Source: Stictocephala bisonia (taxonomy: Eukaryota; Arthropoda; Insecta; Hemiptera; Membracidae). From it: a DNA stretch of 64,000 nt. Under the pieces are notes generated by a model. It did not search any database. It saw nothing but the letters and a program-made list of their open reading frames with translations, and was not told the origin of the DNA. The position numbers and the translations under genes are program-made. The stretch covers positions 1-64,000 of the forward strand of contig JAQJVL010001182.1 in the NCBI GenBank assembly GCA_035578905.1, in the 5' to 3' direction. Positions 21,578-33,180 of the stretch are shown piece after piece; position 1 is the stretch's first letter; each line of letters opens with the position of its first letter.

Positions 21578-22031
21578 CAGAGTGGAAAAAATATGGAAAC
21601 GCATTCACAACTGTTTTATGACTTCACTTATAAAAGTGAAATCTTGTACATGATCATGGTTACAAAGAACATTGTACTTTTTGACGCCATTAGCGACATT
21701 GCATCTTTTCAGGGAGAACGACCCACGAGGAGTTGAACGTAAATCTTCAACGTAAGCCTAGGTCGAGTTTGGTATCAAATGAAAGGTCGAAATTAATTAC
21801 CGCAAACCTGACTTCGAAAGGTTATCCTCTCCAGAGTAGCAGTTATTTAAATTCTAATGTAACTAATTTGAACAATATTATTTATCTGCTATTTAACGGT
21901 TTTAAGTATATTATTCTGATCAAATTTATACTTTATGGAATACAATTATTTAAAAAAAATTTTTACTATTAAATTACCCATGGAAAAAAATAACGTTGAT
22001 GTGAAAGTGTTTTCATATTTTTTCCACCCTG
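21578..22031. mobile_element. Tc1/mariner-type MITE, 454 bp
   Basis: Inverted ends CAGAGTGGAAAAAATATGG (left) and CAGGGTGGAAAAAATATGA (right, reverse complement) are flanked by TA on both sides (21576-21577 and 22032-22033). Ends and TA duplication fit Tc1/mariner. The interior (frame at 21733-21972) has no recognisable transposase. Non-autonomous deletion derivative. Confidence 0.8.
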
Positions 22032-23145
22032 TATAACTTACACTACTATCGTCAGTAGTGCTTCAACAGAAAAATAAATGTTTATTTTATATTGAGACTT
22101 ACAAAGGACAACAAGTAGTCATAAACCCAAAGTAAGTGGCGCGTAAGGAGAGAGAATGTTTACTTCTCCCACCACAGTTCCCCTCCAGCTGCAGTGGGTT
22201 GCAAGGTACAGTTAAGTACAAAACATATTAAATAAATTATGGTAAAATATTTTAACTATGGTTAGAACAAATTTAATTATGTTAGTGACACTGGCAATTA
22301 CTCCATCAATTAAACAACTAAGAATACTTTAATACAACTAAATTGATTAAAAAGCACAATAGAAGATCCAATGTAATCATCGTGGCAAGGGCAACTGGGA
22401 TAATTGTTGTAATGACAGATCTATGCTTCTAACAGTGACTGTACTAAGAATATATACTAGTGCGTGGTGGGGGAGAAAATCTTTCGCGCCTGCGCTGTTC
22501 GCAGGCCATTTACCATGGGTTGGATACTAATGTTGTTATTTGATAGTTTAGATTAATCTTTCAGCAGTATTTAAAACTACAATGAATTTATTGCAATGGA
22601 GTATTTAAGTTTGATGGCGGTACTAGAGGTGTGTCAAACAGTACCAATGGGGGAACCAGCTGCAACTGTGACGGTGCCGGCCGTGAGACAGTACCGCGAG
22701 ACAGTTCCAGTTCCAAACAGTTCCACGACTCATGAGCCACTCTCTGTGGTACTTTTTTTAGTTTTGATGGTTTCAGTTCTATACAGTACCAGTACCTCAA
22801 TGGTTGTAGATTTTTAATCATAATTTCAGTTCCAGCTTGGTACTTATAAGATAAACAGTTACTACTATTTACTCTGTTAAACACATGTTTGATTTTAATA
22901 CTACATAAATAAATATTCATCTACAAGGTCCATTTTTATGGATATATCGATAAAATGTATATGATCGTGAATATTAAAAAGAAATAATCTCAGGAATAAT
23001 AAGATTAAAAAAATTAAGAGGATAGTACGATTTATTTTTCAAAAAATACAGTTAACATTTTTAGACCTATATATGAACGAAATTTTAAATATGGCCTACT
23101 TTTTGACATAGTTATAATTCGTATTTAAATATACGAGTTCCTTAA

Positions 23146-23920
23146 GGCCTATTGCACACACACCGATTTTGGACGGCCGATAAAAAATCGGCCGATATTT
23201 TATCGTTTGAGTGCCGCTTGCACACACATCGAATTTTTACCGGTTAAAGAGTTGTTCGAGTATATGGTGTACTGTAGTGAGTGTTGTAGAGTGTTTATTT
23301 ATCAGTGTTGTGAGTGTTTATTTATCTGTAATGAATCCGAAACGTGTTGTGGCTATGTGGTTACTATACCGCCGTATAAAGCGTCGTAGGATTAAGCGGA
23401 AGTGCTGGATACATCGGATTAATGAAACAAGGGAACAGGTGGGAATCTTTTACACCCTTTTCGAAGAACTTCGACGTGATGGAAATAAGTTTTTTAATTT
23501 CTTTAGAATGTCTACGGCTTCGTTTGATGAACTTCACGGTCGGCTTCACTGAGGACGGTCGGCATAAAATCGGTGTGTGCGCAAGCTTGTGTCTAGTCAC
23601 GTACGCCACTGTGTCCCCGGCACCGGCCCGGCACCGGCCCATGCAGTGGCAGTGGCCGGCTGCTCACCGGCATTTTACCGGCGCCGATCAGTGGTCGGCG
23701 TGTGTGCCAGGTTCCGTTCCCTCCTGTGGTTTACTATTGGAATTTGGACGGTCGGTAAAAAATCGGCCGTCCAAAATCGGTGTGTGTGCAATAGGCCTAA
23801 GGTAAAAATTCGATGTGTGTGCAAGCGGCACTCATACGATAAAATATCGGCCGATTTTTTATCGGCCGTCCAAAATCGGTGTGTACCGACTTTTGTACAA
23901 TAGACGGTGTGCAACAGGCC
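23146..23920 (+). mobile_element. Second PIF/Harbinger element nested in the hAT copy
   Basis: Flanked by TAA on both sides (23143-23145 and 23921-23923). Its ends are GGCCTATTGCACAC (left) and GGCCTGTTGCACAC (right, inverted). Long subterminal inverted repeats contain palindromic GGCCGATAAAAAATCGGCC. It keeps the N-terminal coding piece of a transposase and has lost the catalytic part. An internal perfect right end at 23778-23797, also followed by TAA, shows two right-end copies. The family is unrelated at the sequence level to the 6187-9332 Harbinger. Confidence 0.88.
23331..23552 (+). pseudogene. Harbinger transposase N-terminal fragment
   Basis: From ATG at 23331 the frame gives a 73-residue piece: a basic stretch (RRIKRRRIKRKCWIHRIN), then REQVGIFYTLFEELRRDG, FFNFFRMSTASFDELHGRL and a stop where the element's terminal sequence begins. 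The RRRYWVHPI-type start, the LR.D..KFF.YFRMS motif and FDELL are characteristic of the PIF/Harbinger transposase N-terminus. The DDE domain is absent. The frame is intact up to the deletion junction. Confidence 0.8.
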
Positions 23921-24329
23921 TAACTTTTGTAGGTTTCAACTGAGTTTGTCTTTCATTAATTATTAAACCTGTCTTCAAAAAAATACGTTCACATGGAACA
24001 GACGTGGCAATGAAACATAAGTATTGTTTAGCCAGAGTACTTAGTGATGGGTATAATTGGCCATGGGTCCTCCACCACGTACTGTTGACGTCTGGAACTG
24101 TCTCGCGGTACTGTCTCACGGCCGGCACCGTCGCAGTTGCATTGATACTGTTTGGCACACCTCTACTGTTGACGTTGCCGGGACTGTATCGCTGGCGCTG
24201 TGGAGTTGGAACTGTTGGAAGTTGGAACTGGGAGTTCCAAATTTTGTAGCGGAACTGTCGTGGTTACGAGCGTGAAACAGTACCAACGAGACAGTTCCAG
24301 TTACTTTGACCCACCTCTAGGCGGTACTA

Positions 24330-25490
24330 AAATTGCTCTACCATTGACTCGTCAACACTACGTGGATGAGTAAACTGTCAGTACAATCACATACTGCTTA
24401 GTCTACGGACATCAATCAATTAATACAAATCTCTATTTGCTGACATTTAATTATTTAGCCATCGAAGCCATTCATCAACAATACAACCACTGTCCTAACG
24501 TTGAGTGATTGCCATCATCTGTCATCACATCCTCAGTCTCACCGTCAACGTCAATAATTAACGTCTGAGATACATTCTTGGCCGAGTGTTACCTCCACCT
24601 CCAACCTTCCACCCTCCCCTCGCTATTGACGGGTTCAAAGGACAATAATTAATTGTCTGTCTTGTCTGAACACACCTCTAGACCATAATGAACCTTTGTG
24701 TTTTTTACAATGAATAGTGCAAGTCGCTTCATTTCATGATGGATTTTATTTACAAGCTTTGTTTCAAACTTCTCATTCATGGTGATAGAAGTTTCTTTAG
24801 CGTTCCATAAATAATCCTACTGCTTTTAATTCTCTAAAATTGGAGCACTAAGCCGATTGGTAGATAATTGTACAAATCTTATTGTGGTCCTAGGTGAACG
24901 CTCGGCAGGGTTGTATTGGCAAGTGTTATGGTGACTCATCGTGACTCAGTCCACCTGACACTGTGCCAGAGGAGAGGCAATTGTACATCTGTCCAGCTGT
25001 TGGCACAGCCGCTTGACCAGTTCACAATGCTTCAATTAATTAACGCTAAGCGACAGTGGACTCCACGATCTATTTTCTCAGTTCGATTACAAAAGTGGAC
25101 ATACAAGATACGGTGTGGTAAAAGAACTTTCTTTACAATGAGACACAATATTTCATCTATACATCACTCACTGAAGTAAATTTGTCCATGGATAAAAATA
25201 AAGAAAACTATTTGATAAGAAGATAGAAACATTATTTAGATATTAGAAATTTAGATTTTTAGGAATTTCCTAAATATTTCTTACTTGTTAAACTCGTGGT
25301 TTCTTTCTAAAAATGTTTATGAACAAATAAATTATTTATAATTATTCATTAATTATGAACAATTTAAGTAAATCTACTTTAACAAAAATGATTTAATTTA
25401 ATAATACTTAATGCTTTAAATTAGTTGATGTTTCTTAGAAAAAGGAATCCTGAAACATCTTGATAGTAGGCTATGTAATAAAATGTTCAA
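24330..25490. other. No gene recognised
   Basis: Moderately GC-rich between 24480 and 25180, AT-rich after. A plus frame at 24916-25179 (87 codons, MASVMVTHRDSVHLTLCQRR) has no recognisable domain and weak support. Confidence 0.35.
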
Positions 25491-25495
25491 CTATA

Positions 25496-26301
25496 CAGGG
25501 TGTCCCAGAAATAAAGTGCCAAACTTCGGGAAATTGTAACATAAGTCAAAATAAAGAGAAAATCAAGAAGAATTTGTTCTCCAATTTAGCTAAACCGATA
25601 TTTATAAAACTCGCTATGCATGTTAAGACAATAAAGACCTGTTCTAGAAAATTAATCAACTTGACCCAATTTTTAATTTTCAAATCGTGGCCATTTGAAA
25701 TATATGAACGAAAATTTCGGAAAACGAGAAAAAATTAAAAATATTGCTCAGAACAAGTTTTTTTAGACAATTTTATTACCAATCTGTCGGTTACAAAAAA
25801 ATTATAATCCGATGAAAAATAACCGAGACATATTGACATTTGTGTTGAGAGGCAGCAAAAAGGCCATTTGTTTTTAGCTTTTTTGCTGCCTCTCAACAGA
25901 AATGTCAATGTATCTCAGTTATCTTTCGTCCGATTATATTTTTTTTATGCTGACAGGCTGTTAGTAAAATTGCCTAAAAGAATTTGTTCTTAGCAATATT
26001 TTTTATTTGTCGCCGTTTTCGCGTAATCTCCGTTCAAATATTTAAAATGGCCGCGATTTTAAAATTAAAAATTGGATCAAGTTGATTATTTTTTCTAGAA
26101 CAGATCTTTATTATCTTCATGCATACCGAGTTTCTTAAAGATCAGCTAAGTTAACTTGGAGATAAAAAGTATTTTGTGAAAAAATGGCGGATATCTGGTA
26201 AAAAAAGTGTTTTTGGGAAAAAATATATTCTTGATTTTCTCTTAATTTTTACCTGTATGACCATTTAATGAACTTTGACACTTTATTTCTGAGACACCCT
26301 G
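25496..26301. mobile_element. Mariner-type foldback MITE, 806 bp near-complete inverted repeat
   Basis: Ends CAGGGTGTCCCAGAAATAAA (left) and CAGGGTGTCTCAGAAATAAA (right, reverse complement), with TA duplications at 25494-25495 and 26302-26303. The two halves are inverted copies over nearly their whole length. For example TGAGAGGCAGCAAAAA at about 25845 pairs with TTTTTTGCTGCCTCTCA at about 25890, and GTTCTAGAAAATTAATCAAC pairs with GTTGATTATTTTTTCTAGAAC. The transcript would form a hairpin of roughly 370 bp per arm with a short loop. Confidence 0.88.
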
Positions 26302-26760
26302 TATGTCTGCGAAAACAATGCTTTAAAGACAAAGCAGGGCAAAAATAAAAACTTTGCTGGAAGTTTCATGTAAATATAGAAGCTTTAAATTTGTTACCAA
26401 AACTACCTTAAATAACGTTAATCAGACCAAAAATCTATCGTTGAATATTTTTGGAGAGGATTAAAACTTTTAAAATAAGATCTAGGGCTTGAAATGTATT
26501 GGTCTGTTATTTAAAGCGTATTTAAGTTTGTCACAAGAAATTTGCTGACGTCATTTTATTATTATAAACTTAGCGTGAAAGGAAGGATGTATAATAGATT
26601 TTCAAAACTATCCCTAGTATCTTAGTCCATTAAGGATACATTTAACTGAATCCCAAATACAGTTTATTTGAGGAGAGGGGACGCACGAAACAAGGTAGTG
26701 TTTCTGTATCGTTACGAAATACACATGTTATGGGAAGTGTATTTATTCTCATCAGTATAT
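26302..26760. other. No gene recognised
   Basis: AT-rich unique-looking sequence between the foldback element and the 82-bp array. Confidence 0.35.
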
Positions 26761-26763
26761 AAA

Positions 26764-27054
26764 TAGGCATCTCCACGACCTGTCCCTGAAGTATCATAAA
26801 GTTGAGATACAAACAAGGGAAACGTCACTGTCATAGTGTTTAGATGGGCATCTCCCACGACCTGTCCCTGAAGTATCATAAAATTGAGATACAAACAAGG
26901 AAAACGTCACTGTCATAGTGTTTAGATGGGCATCTCCCACGACCTGTCCCTGAAGTATCATAAAATTGAGATACAAACAAGGAAAACGTCACTGTCATAG
27001 TGTTTAGATGGGCATCTCCCACGACCTGTCCCTGAAGTATCATAACATTGAGAT
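26764..27054 (+). repeat. 82-bp tandem array, about 3.5 units
   Basis: The unit contains GGGCATCTCCCACGACCTGT, CCCTGAAGTATCATAAAATT and AACGTCACTGTCATAGTGTT. Starts at 26846 and 26928 are exactly 82 bp apart. Copies are nearly identical except the first, which lacks a C. Minus-strand frames across it are artefacts. Confidence 0.92.
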
Positions 27055-27689
27055 AGCAGTTTAGCCGGAAATAGTAGTTTTTAAAATTCAAGAATCGTTT
27101 AGATTAAATCAAATCAGTTTAAATGTATGTAAAATAAAAGTAAAATAGGTAATTAAATCTGTATTATACGTTGTGAAGGAACCGAAAGCCTACTTTTTAA
27201 TAAAGTAATGACATTTTGAAGTGAGTCCTGATTTAAGACCTACTTGTTGCATTAGTACCGCATTACAAAACTTCCCCCTTATTATTATTGAAAAAATATT
27301 TAAATATGTACACAATACCTTTAAAATAGATAAAGGCATAATATAACACGAACGATTTATTTGTTATATAAGAACAATCAACAAACTTGTTACTGGCCAA
27401 ATTCTATAATCTGATATTTTTCCTATATAGCAGAATCCATGAAAAATAGATCTTCACCTATATAAACAAAATTTTAATGAATGGTAAATTTGAAGAAATG
27501 CACAAAGCGATACCTTTCATCAATATTTTAGGGGGGTGTGATCTACTAAAAAGTTACGAGAAGAATTATCAAACGAACCTAGTCAGATGAGGATGTTTTG
27601 TCCAGCAATGTTGGAGAGGGTTGTGATGAAAGTAAACCATTCAATTGGATACAGAAACGTATGAACTATACCTGATTAAGGGCAACAAT

Positions 27690-28016
27690 GAGCAGCAACA
27701 ACAGTTATGGGCGTTCTGTTGGATTGTTCTGTCGCATGTCACTCCATGGACACAAGTCAGGGTTGAGGCGTGCCCCGGGATCACGTCATCAACACTGTAG
27801 GTTGAGGTTGTTCCACATGCTAATGTATGCAGAGGCCAGAGATTATACGTCACGGAGTTCTCGTAGTGTGATGACCTTGTCTTCTCCCTTAGAGGGTAAA
27901 TAAGCATCAATAATGAGTATTGGGCGTTATGTTGAATTGTTCTGTCGCATGTCACTCCATGGATAGAAGTCAGGGTTGAGACGTGGCTCGGGATCACGTC
28001 ATCAACACTGTAGTAA
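27690..28016 (+). repeat. Two diverged copies, about 218 bp apart
   Basis: GTTCTGTCGCATGTCACTCC and GGATCACGTCATCAACACTG occur at 27724-27804 and again at 27938-28013 in the same order, with small differences. The intervening half is not duplicated. Confidence 0.75.
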
Positions 28017-28338
28017 GGATAAAAATAAGCAACAGTTGGGTATTATTTTTTGGATAATGTAAGTATTAACAAAAACAACAAAATTGTGTCGTTATCTCCC
28101 CTAAATTATAATCGAAAAGATTACACCCTTCGCTACGGGGTGGTTTTCTGCGCTGGCTTACTTCCGTGGTTTAGAAGAATATTGCTGTTATTCTAAACCA
28201 TAACAGCAATATAAAACCTTAGCCTGCTGCCTTTTTTCTAGATAAAAATTTTGTATAATCTAGAAGTCCCTTAAGTCTTCTTTAGGGGAGTGCAGAGTAT
28301 GTAGTACAATCTGTCAGAGTTAGTAGAAATTACCTTAA

Positions 28339-29615
28339 GGGGATATCCTACTGAAAATGGCAATTTTTTTGAAAATTTTCATTTTTTTCAAATATTTTTT
28401 TATTGTTTCTATGGTTATTAGGAATTATAAAAAACACAATATATGACCTCAAAACTAATGTTATCAGTGTCAAAAAATTTTTTGAAGATAGATCTGCAAT
28501 CAGTTTTGGTGCGCCAGAACCGCGGCGGGCTCACTTGGGTTCTTACAGTGAGCTTCTTACACACTATTATAAGAATACCCATACATTACTGACATAAATA
28601 CTAGTTGTATTATTTTATTTTTATTACATGTATATACTGACATATGCTTGTTTTGTATTACATGTGTTTTTTCCTCTGTGTAGCAACAGATGACACTTTC
28701 CGAAGAAGAAATCAAGTAAACAACAGCAGCTGTCAGTTTGCAGTTTGTTTATGCTAAGTTTTCTGATTTTGTAGTTTATATTTTATAGTTACAGTGATAG
28801 CTAAAAAGACTAAATGAGCAGGAAGGTGTAACCTATGGTGCTGGGAGCTTCTAATTATCATGAACAACTAGTTCTTCATAAAGTGTCAAAATTTAACGTT
28901 TATCGATTCGGACAATTTTATTTTTCACTATTATTCAAAAGCCTAATAAGGCTAAAATTGTTAGTATTGAATAGTTTTATAAGCTTATGAGTTCAAATAT
29001 TGTACAACTAAAATATACTGTTGAAAGAAAGGTGTTTTGAATGTTATACACTCCTGAACCACAAAATGTGCTTGCAAAATGTTCAAACGCTAATATCCGC
29101 AACTTTGAAATTTATATTTTTTCAAAGCTAAAACTCTTATAACTTTTTAACCATAAGAGCTAGAGCCATGAAATTTTTACCACATTTTTATGGGTATATT
29201 TATAAACTTTTTGTCTAGCCAATTTTTTATAAGTTTACTAAAAATATTTTTTTTTAATTCTCAAAAAAAGTTGGACAATTTTTTATTTTATTTTGTATTT
29301 GACATGGCATAAAATGTGAACTAAAAATGATTAAACAAATTTGCTAGACAAAAATGTTTTAAATTTTGTGATCTTTAAAATGAGATTATGACCAATAAAA
29401 TTGGTGCAAAAATAAAAATTTTATAAACACTTGAAAAAAAACACGATTTTTGCCTCAAAAAATTCAAAAAAGATCCTAAAAAACTAGAGTATAATTTTTA
29501 TTTTGTTTTTTCAATGCAAAACATCTTTTTATGTCAACACTGACCTAAAAAAAACATTGTTTCCATTGAAAATAATTGTAGTATAGAAAATCACCATTTT
29601 CAGTAGGATATCCCC
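28339..29615. mobile_element. TTAA-flanked non-autonomous DNA transposon, 1277 bp
   Basis: Inverted ends GGGGATATCCTACTGAAAAT are perfect over about 23 bp and lie inside TTAA on each side (28335-28338 and 29616-29619). The TTAA target fits piggyBac, Kolobok or Sola3; the TIR start GGGG does not settle which. The interior is AT-rich with no transposase frame. TTTTTTAA-rich blocks repeat loosely. Confidence 0.8.
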
Positions 29616-29620
29616 TTAAG

Positions 29621-30385
29621 GTGGTGCAATCGGTTTTCGGTTAGTTAATTATTTTCTAATTTTATCATCAAAATTAGTTAATGTACCTTCCCTTTGAGAC
29701 AGAAAAAATATAAAACGTTTTTAACTACTACATTAGAACTTGTGGCCTTATGAAGTGGTGAATTTAGCTGATTTTAAATTAAGCAGAAGACAAAACCGTT
29801 CAAAGTAGGCCTACAAGTTTGATTTGTTATAATTACGTTTTTTACACATAACTGAAGGGATTAACATGTTTTTTAATGTAAAAATATTTATAATTTTAAA
29901 GGTATAAAATAACTCCTTTTAACCTTTAAAAGCATATGAGGGGATGTAGTAACTTGCTTTTGAATGTAGACTAGGCTTCTCTAGAAAATGTGTAGGCCTA
30001 TTAACCTCTTTGGTGCATATTATATCAAGCTGTGCACCCCAGCTGCAAGTAACTTACATAATTTGTATGTACATCAAGGTTATGAAAATTAGAGGTAGAA
30101 GTCTTAAAATTATAAATATTTGTACATTTAAAAACATGAATAACATGTTAATCCCTTCAGTTATGTGTAAAAAACGTAATTATAACAAATCAAACTTGTA
30201 CTTTGAACGGTTTTGTCTTCTGCTTGATTTAAAATCAGCTAAATTCACCACTTCATAAGGCCACAAGTTCTAATGTAGTAGTTAAAAAATGTTGGTAATG
30301 TTCCCTGTCTCAAGGGAAGGTACATTAACTAATTTTGATTATAAAATTGGAAAATAATTAACTCACCGAAAACCAATTGCACCAC
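29621..30385. mobile_element. Foldback element, 765 bp, arms about 280 bp
   Basis: The left arm starts GTGGTGCAATCGGTTTTCGG. The right arm (inverted) starts GTGGTGCAATTGGTTTTCGG. The arms stay alignable through GTTAATGTACCTTCCCTT, AAATTCACCACTTCATAAGG (right) and CCCTTCAGTTATGTGTAAAA. The left end abuts the TTAA of the neighbouring element. No clear target duplication was found, so the family is unassigned. Confidence 0.8.
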
Positions 30386-30389
30386 ATTT

Positions 30390-31264
30390 CGCAATGAAAA
30401 TCAAATTAGGCATGTTTTTATGTCATGTTCATGGTTTTTGTATCAGCTGTCGAAATAAATTATTAAATTAATTCCAACGTTACTCTTATGGGAAGAAGGA
30501 AATGTCGAGGGGACGTTTCTACCCCTTAGGAAAGAAATTTCAAAAACTCCTTTCTTGGTGGGTCTCTATGATACAAAAGCTAACTTTCCTCAAAATATCA
30601 TCAACATTGTTTTGTGATTCCAGAGATTTCGTGGTGAGTGAGTAAATCGTTTTGTATTTTATATATTTTGATTACTATTAAGAGCTTCATTTATAAATAA
30701 TGTAAAAGTAAACTATAAATCGAAGTGGATACTTTCAATTTTAAGTAATCTCCAGTGAAGGCACCCACACATTTATGTATTTTATGTACTGTAAAATTTT
30801 CGGCATTCATATTTCTAATACACTATATTTGAGAATTTTGTAATACATTTATTTTTTCATTCACCTACACTAATCTACTTCAGTAACTTGTATTATTCTT
30901 GTTATTTTGAAGGCTAATACAATTTACCTAATATCTTGTATTATCACTGTTATGCTTATTACCTGTATAATACTGAGCCATATCTGTTAAAATCACTTAC
31001 AGTAGAAAGCGTTTTTGTGATTTTGGAGATTTTCACACAGCACATATTAAGAAACAATCTATGTTTATGAAGTTTTCCAAAAAAAATACATTTTTATTTG
31101 TGTGAAATCAGTTTATTATACTATATATTTATGTACTGTAGTATCATAGTTATAATATAAACTTTGAAAATATAAAAAAGGTAATATTAATATAAGTTGT
31201 CACAATATTGAAATAAAGGAGAAAAGGACAACTCGTTTTGAAAACCACTTAACTACCATAACGA
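30390..31264. other. No gene recognised
   Basis: AT-rich spacer. Repeated short TTATTAC/CTTGTATTAT strings at 30885-30975, otherwise featureless. Confidence 0.35.
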
Positions 31265-31266
31265 AA

Positions 31267-31730
31267 ATACCATTGGGGCATATACTAAAATACCATTGAG
31301 GCATATACTAAAATACCATTGGGGCATATACTAAAATACCATTGGGGCATATACTAAAATACCATTGGCGCATATACTAAAATACCATTGGGGCATATAC
31401 TAAAATACCATTGGGACATATACTAAAATACCATTGGGGCATATACTAAAATACCATTGGGGCATATACTAAAAATACCATTGGGGCATATACTAAAATA
31501 CCATTGGGGCATATACTAAAATACCATTGGAGCATATACTAAAAATACCATTGGGGCATATACTAAAATACCATTGGGGCATATACTAAAATACCATTGG
31601 GGCATATACTAAAATACCATTGGGGGCATATACTAAAATACCATTGGGGCATATACTAAAATACCATTGGGGCATATACTAAAATACCATTGGGGCATAT
31701 ACTAAAATACCATTGGGGCATATACTAAAA
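31267..31730 (+). repeat. 23-bp tandem array, about 20 units
   Basis: The unit is TACCATTGGGGCATATACTA plus AAA. Rare single-base variants occur (GAGG, GGCG, GGAC, GGAG, one extra G, extra A). The homogeneity suggests a recent expansion. Confidence 0.95.
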
Positions 31731-31734
31731 TCTG

Positions 31735-32805
31735 CTTTGTTTTACCCAATACAGCTCCGTTTTACCCAAAAACTAAGTCAGCTGTTCGTCCTTCGTTGAC
31801 TATATATATTAAATAAATATACTATTAGGCCTTTAATTTCTGAATTCACGATTAAATGGTGGGATGCAAGCAAATAAAATTACTAACAATAATCAGAAAA
31901 CGAACATTATATAGGCTGAAAAACTTAAATCCTAAAAAAGTAATATTTAACAATAAGACTAGCCACCTATGTATCGAACGTTATGTATGTAAATTTAAAC
32001 TTTAGTGATTGTTTGTCAAAGATAAACTAGTAACAACACTATATCTGGCAATTTATAAAAACTTTGAAAATTACAGTTTTCGTCCTTGATAAACTGTAAT
32101 ATGCTTCTTGTTTTTAACAATGAAAACGTGATTGTTTTGTAAATATTATTATTTTAAAATAGTAAATACCAAGGAAAAAGTCTAGCGATGTTCAGGAAGG
32201 TTTCTCCAAGACGGCCTCTACTTGGATCCATGGGGAAGCTAGCAATTTTCAAGATGACTGCATGAATGCATAATGAAGAGGAGGAAGTTTCGAGCTCACA
32301 TTGTATTTGTTGACCTCAGGTTGACCTCGGTAGAAAGTCGATGGCCACTCCTAGAGCCGTGCCAACTCCTCGCCGCAGGGCCGAATAGCAGGAGAACTAA
32401 GCTGCTCCCTTGTGGCGCTCCCTCAACTCCTGATTTCAATAACCTCATGACTAGGTACTCCATACAAAATGGCAATTCCTTGATACTTAACTCTAATAAA
32501 CTGTATGTATTGCGTTCATATATGTATTCAATCGTCTTTAGTCGAAATGATGTTACAAAATACTAGTAATAAGCGATTATATAAAAAATAAAAAATTTAG
32601 TATTCGTAACAGATGCAACTTTGTGATTACAAAAATAATTCTATATTCAATATTCAATATATTGAATATATACTATATTCAATAATTCTAATTGAAATAT
32701 AGAATGAAACGAAAATTACAGAAACATTTATTTGTAATTTGTATAAACATAGGAGTTTCAGCAACGAAGGTAAACCTTACAGAGGTATTGGCTAACCGGA
32801 CCACC
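31735..32805. other. No gene recognised
   Basis: AT-rich, with a GC-richer part at 32160-32460 (plus frame 32273-32566, 97 codons, MKRRKFRAHIVFVDLRLTSV) lacking a known domain. A palindromic TATTCAATA-rich stretch lies at 32640-32690. Confidence 0.35.
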
Positions 32806-32807
32806 CA

Positions 32808-32962
32808 TTCACGTGCAGTGGTACTGACCCATCCACCCACCCACCCATTCAGGTACAATAGTACTGACCCACCCACCCACTCAATCACGTACAGTGGTAC
32901 TAACCCACCCACCTACCCATTCACTTACAGTGGTACTGACCCACCCATTCACGCACATTGAT
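32808..32962 (+). repeat. 36-bp-class array, about 4 units, diverged
   Basis: Units of about 32-36 bp contain ACCCACCCACCCATTCACGT and ACAGTGGTACTG. The same sequence family forms the array at 34503-34678. Short frames on both strands (DPPTH and YLNGWVGG repeats) follow from the 12-codon period. Confidence 0.85.
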
Positions 32963-33061
32963 ACTGGTTCGTTTTCAGCTACCATTTAAAACTAACAAAG
33001 CTGGAATATATAGTTGGAACGGAATCCAAGTCATGTTATTTATCAATAAAAATAAAGACTG

Positions 33062-33180
33062 ACCTCGTGTCACAAAGCTAAATCCAATCCATCAAGCCAT
33101 TTAAAGCTTGACTCTATTTATACTAGATATTCCTTCCGTAAAAGAGCGCAGGGGAACTATGTGATCCATTGTTCATTAAT
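33062..33180 (-). pseudogene. Inverted fragment of a non-LTR retrotransposon tail
   Basis: The minus strand reproduces the 3' part of the LINE at 33553-34175: CAATGGATCACATAGTT, GCGCTCTTTTACGGA, and GATGGATTGGATTTAGCTTT. It represents only the QTMDHI...C-type segment and beyond, and is not open. Confidence 0.65.

Larger units (their letters stand above)
23096..24091 (-). pseudogene. hAT transposase dimerisation domain remnant, split by insertion
   Basis: The minus-strand reading starts near 24091 with STWWRTHGQLYPSLSTLAKQ, followed by the TSVPCERIF core and a segment ending QLKPTKV at about 23924. This is the family's C-terminal dimerisation motif (WW...YP.L..LA..YL...ATSVP.ERIF). The Harbinger with its TAA duplication interrupts it. 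Past the insertion the reading resumes in phase as KELVYLNTNYNYVKK to a TAG at 23098-23096. Everything upstream of the domain is deleted, so it cannot be active. Confidence 0.85.
22624..24319 (-). mobile_element. hAT transposon, deletion derivative, interrupted by a Harbinger
   Basis: Flanked by the 8-bp target duplication GGCGGTAC (22616-22623 and 24320-24327). Inverted ends are TAGAGGTGTGTCAAA and TAGAGGTGGGTCAAA. A subterminal inverted repeat of about 50 bp (22661-22712 versus 24089-24140) is built on GTGAGACAGTACCGCGAGAC. It retains only the C-terminal hAT dimerisation segment of a minus-strand transposase. A Harbinger element at 23146-23920 sits inside it. 8-bp duplications and this TIR form are diagnostic for hAT. 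Confidence 0.93.

Noticed and set aside
31267..31730. CRISPR-like repeats
   Set aside because: The 23-bp units are head to tail without spacers.
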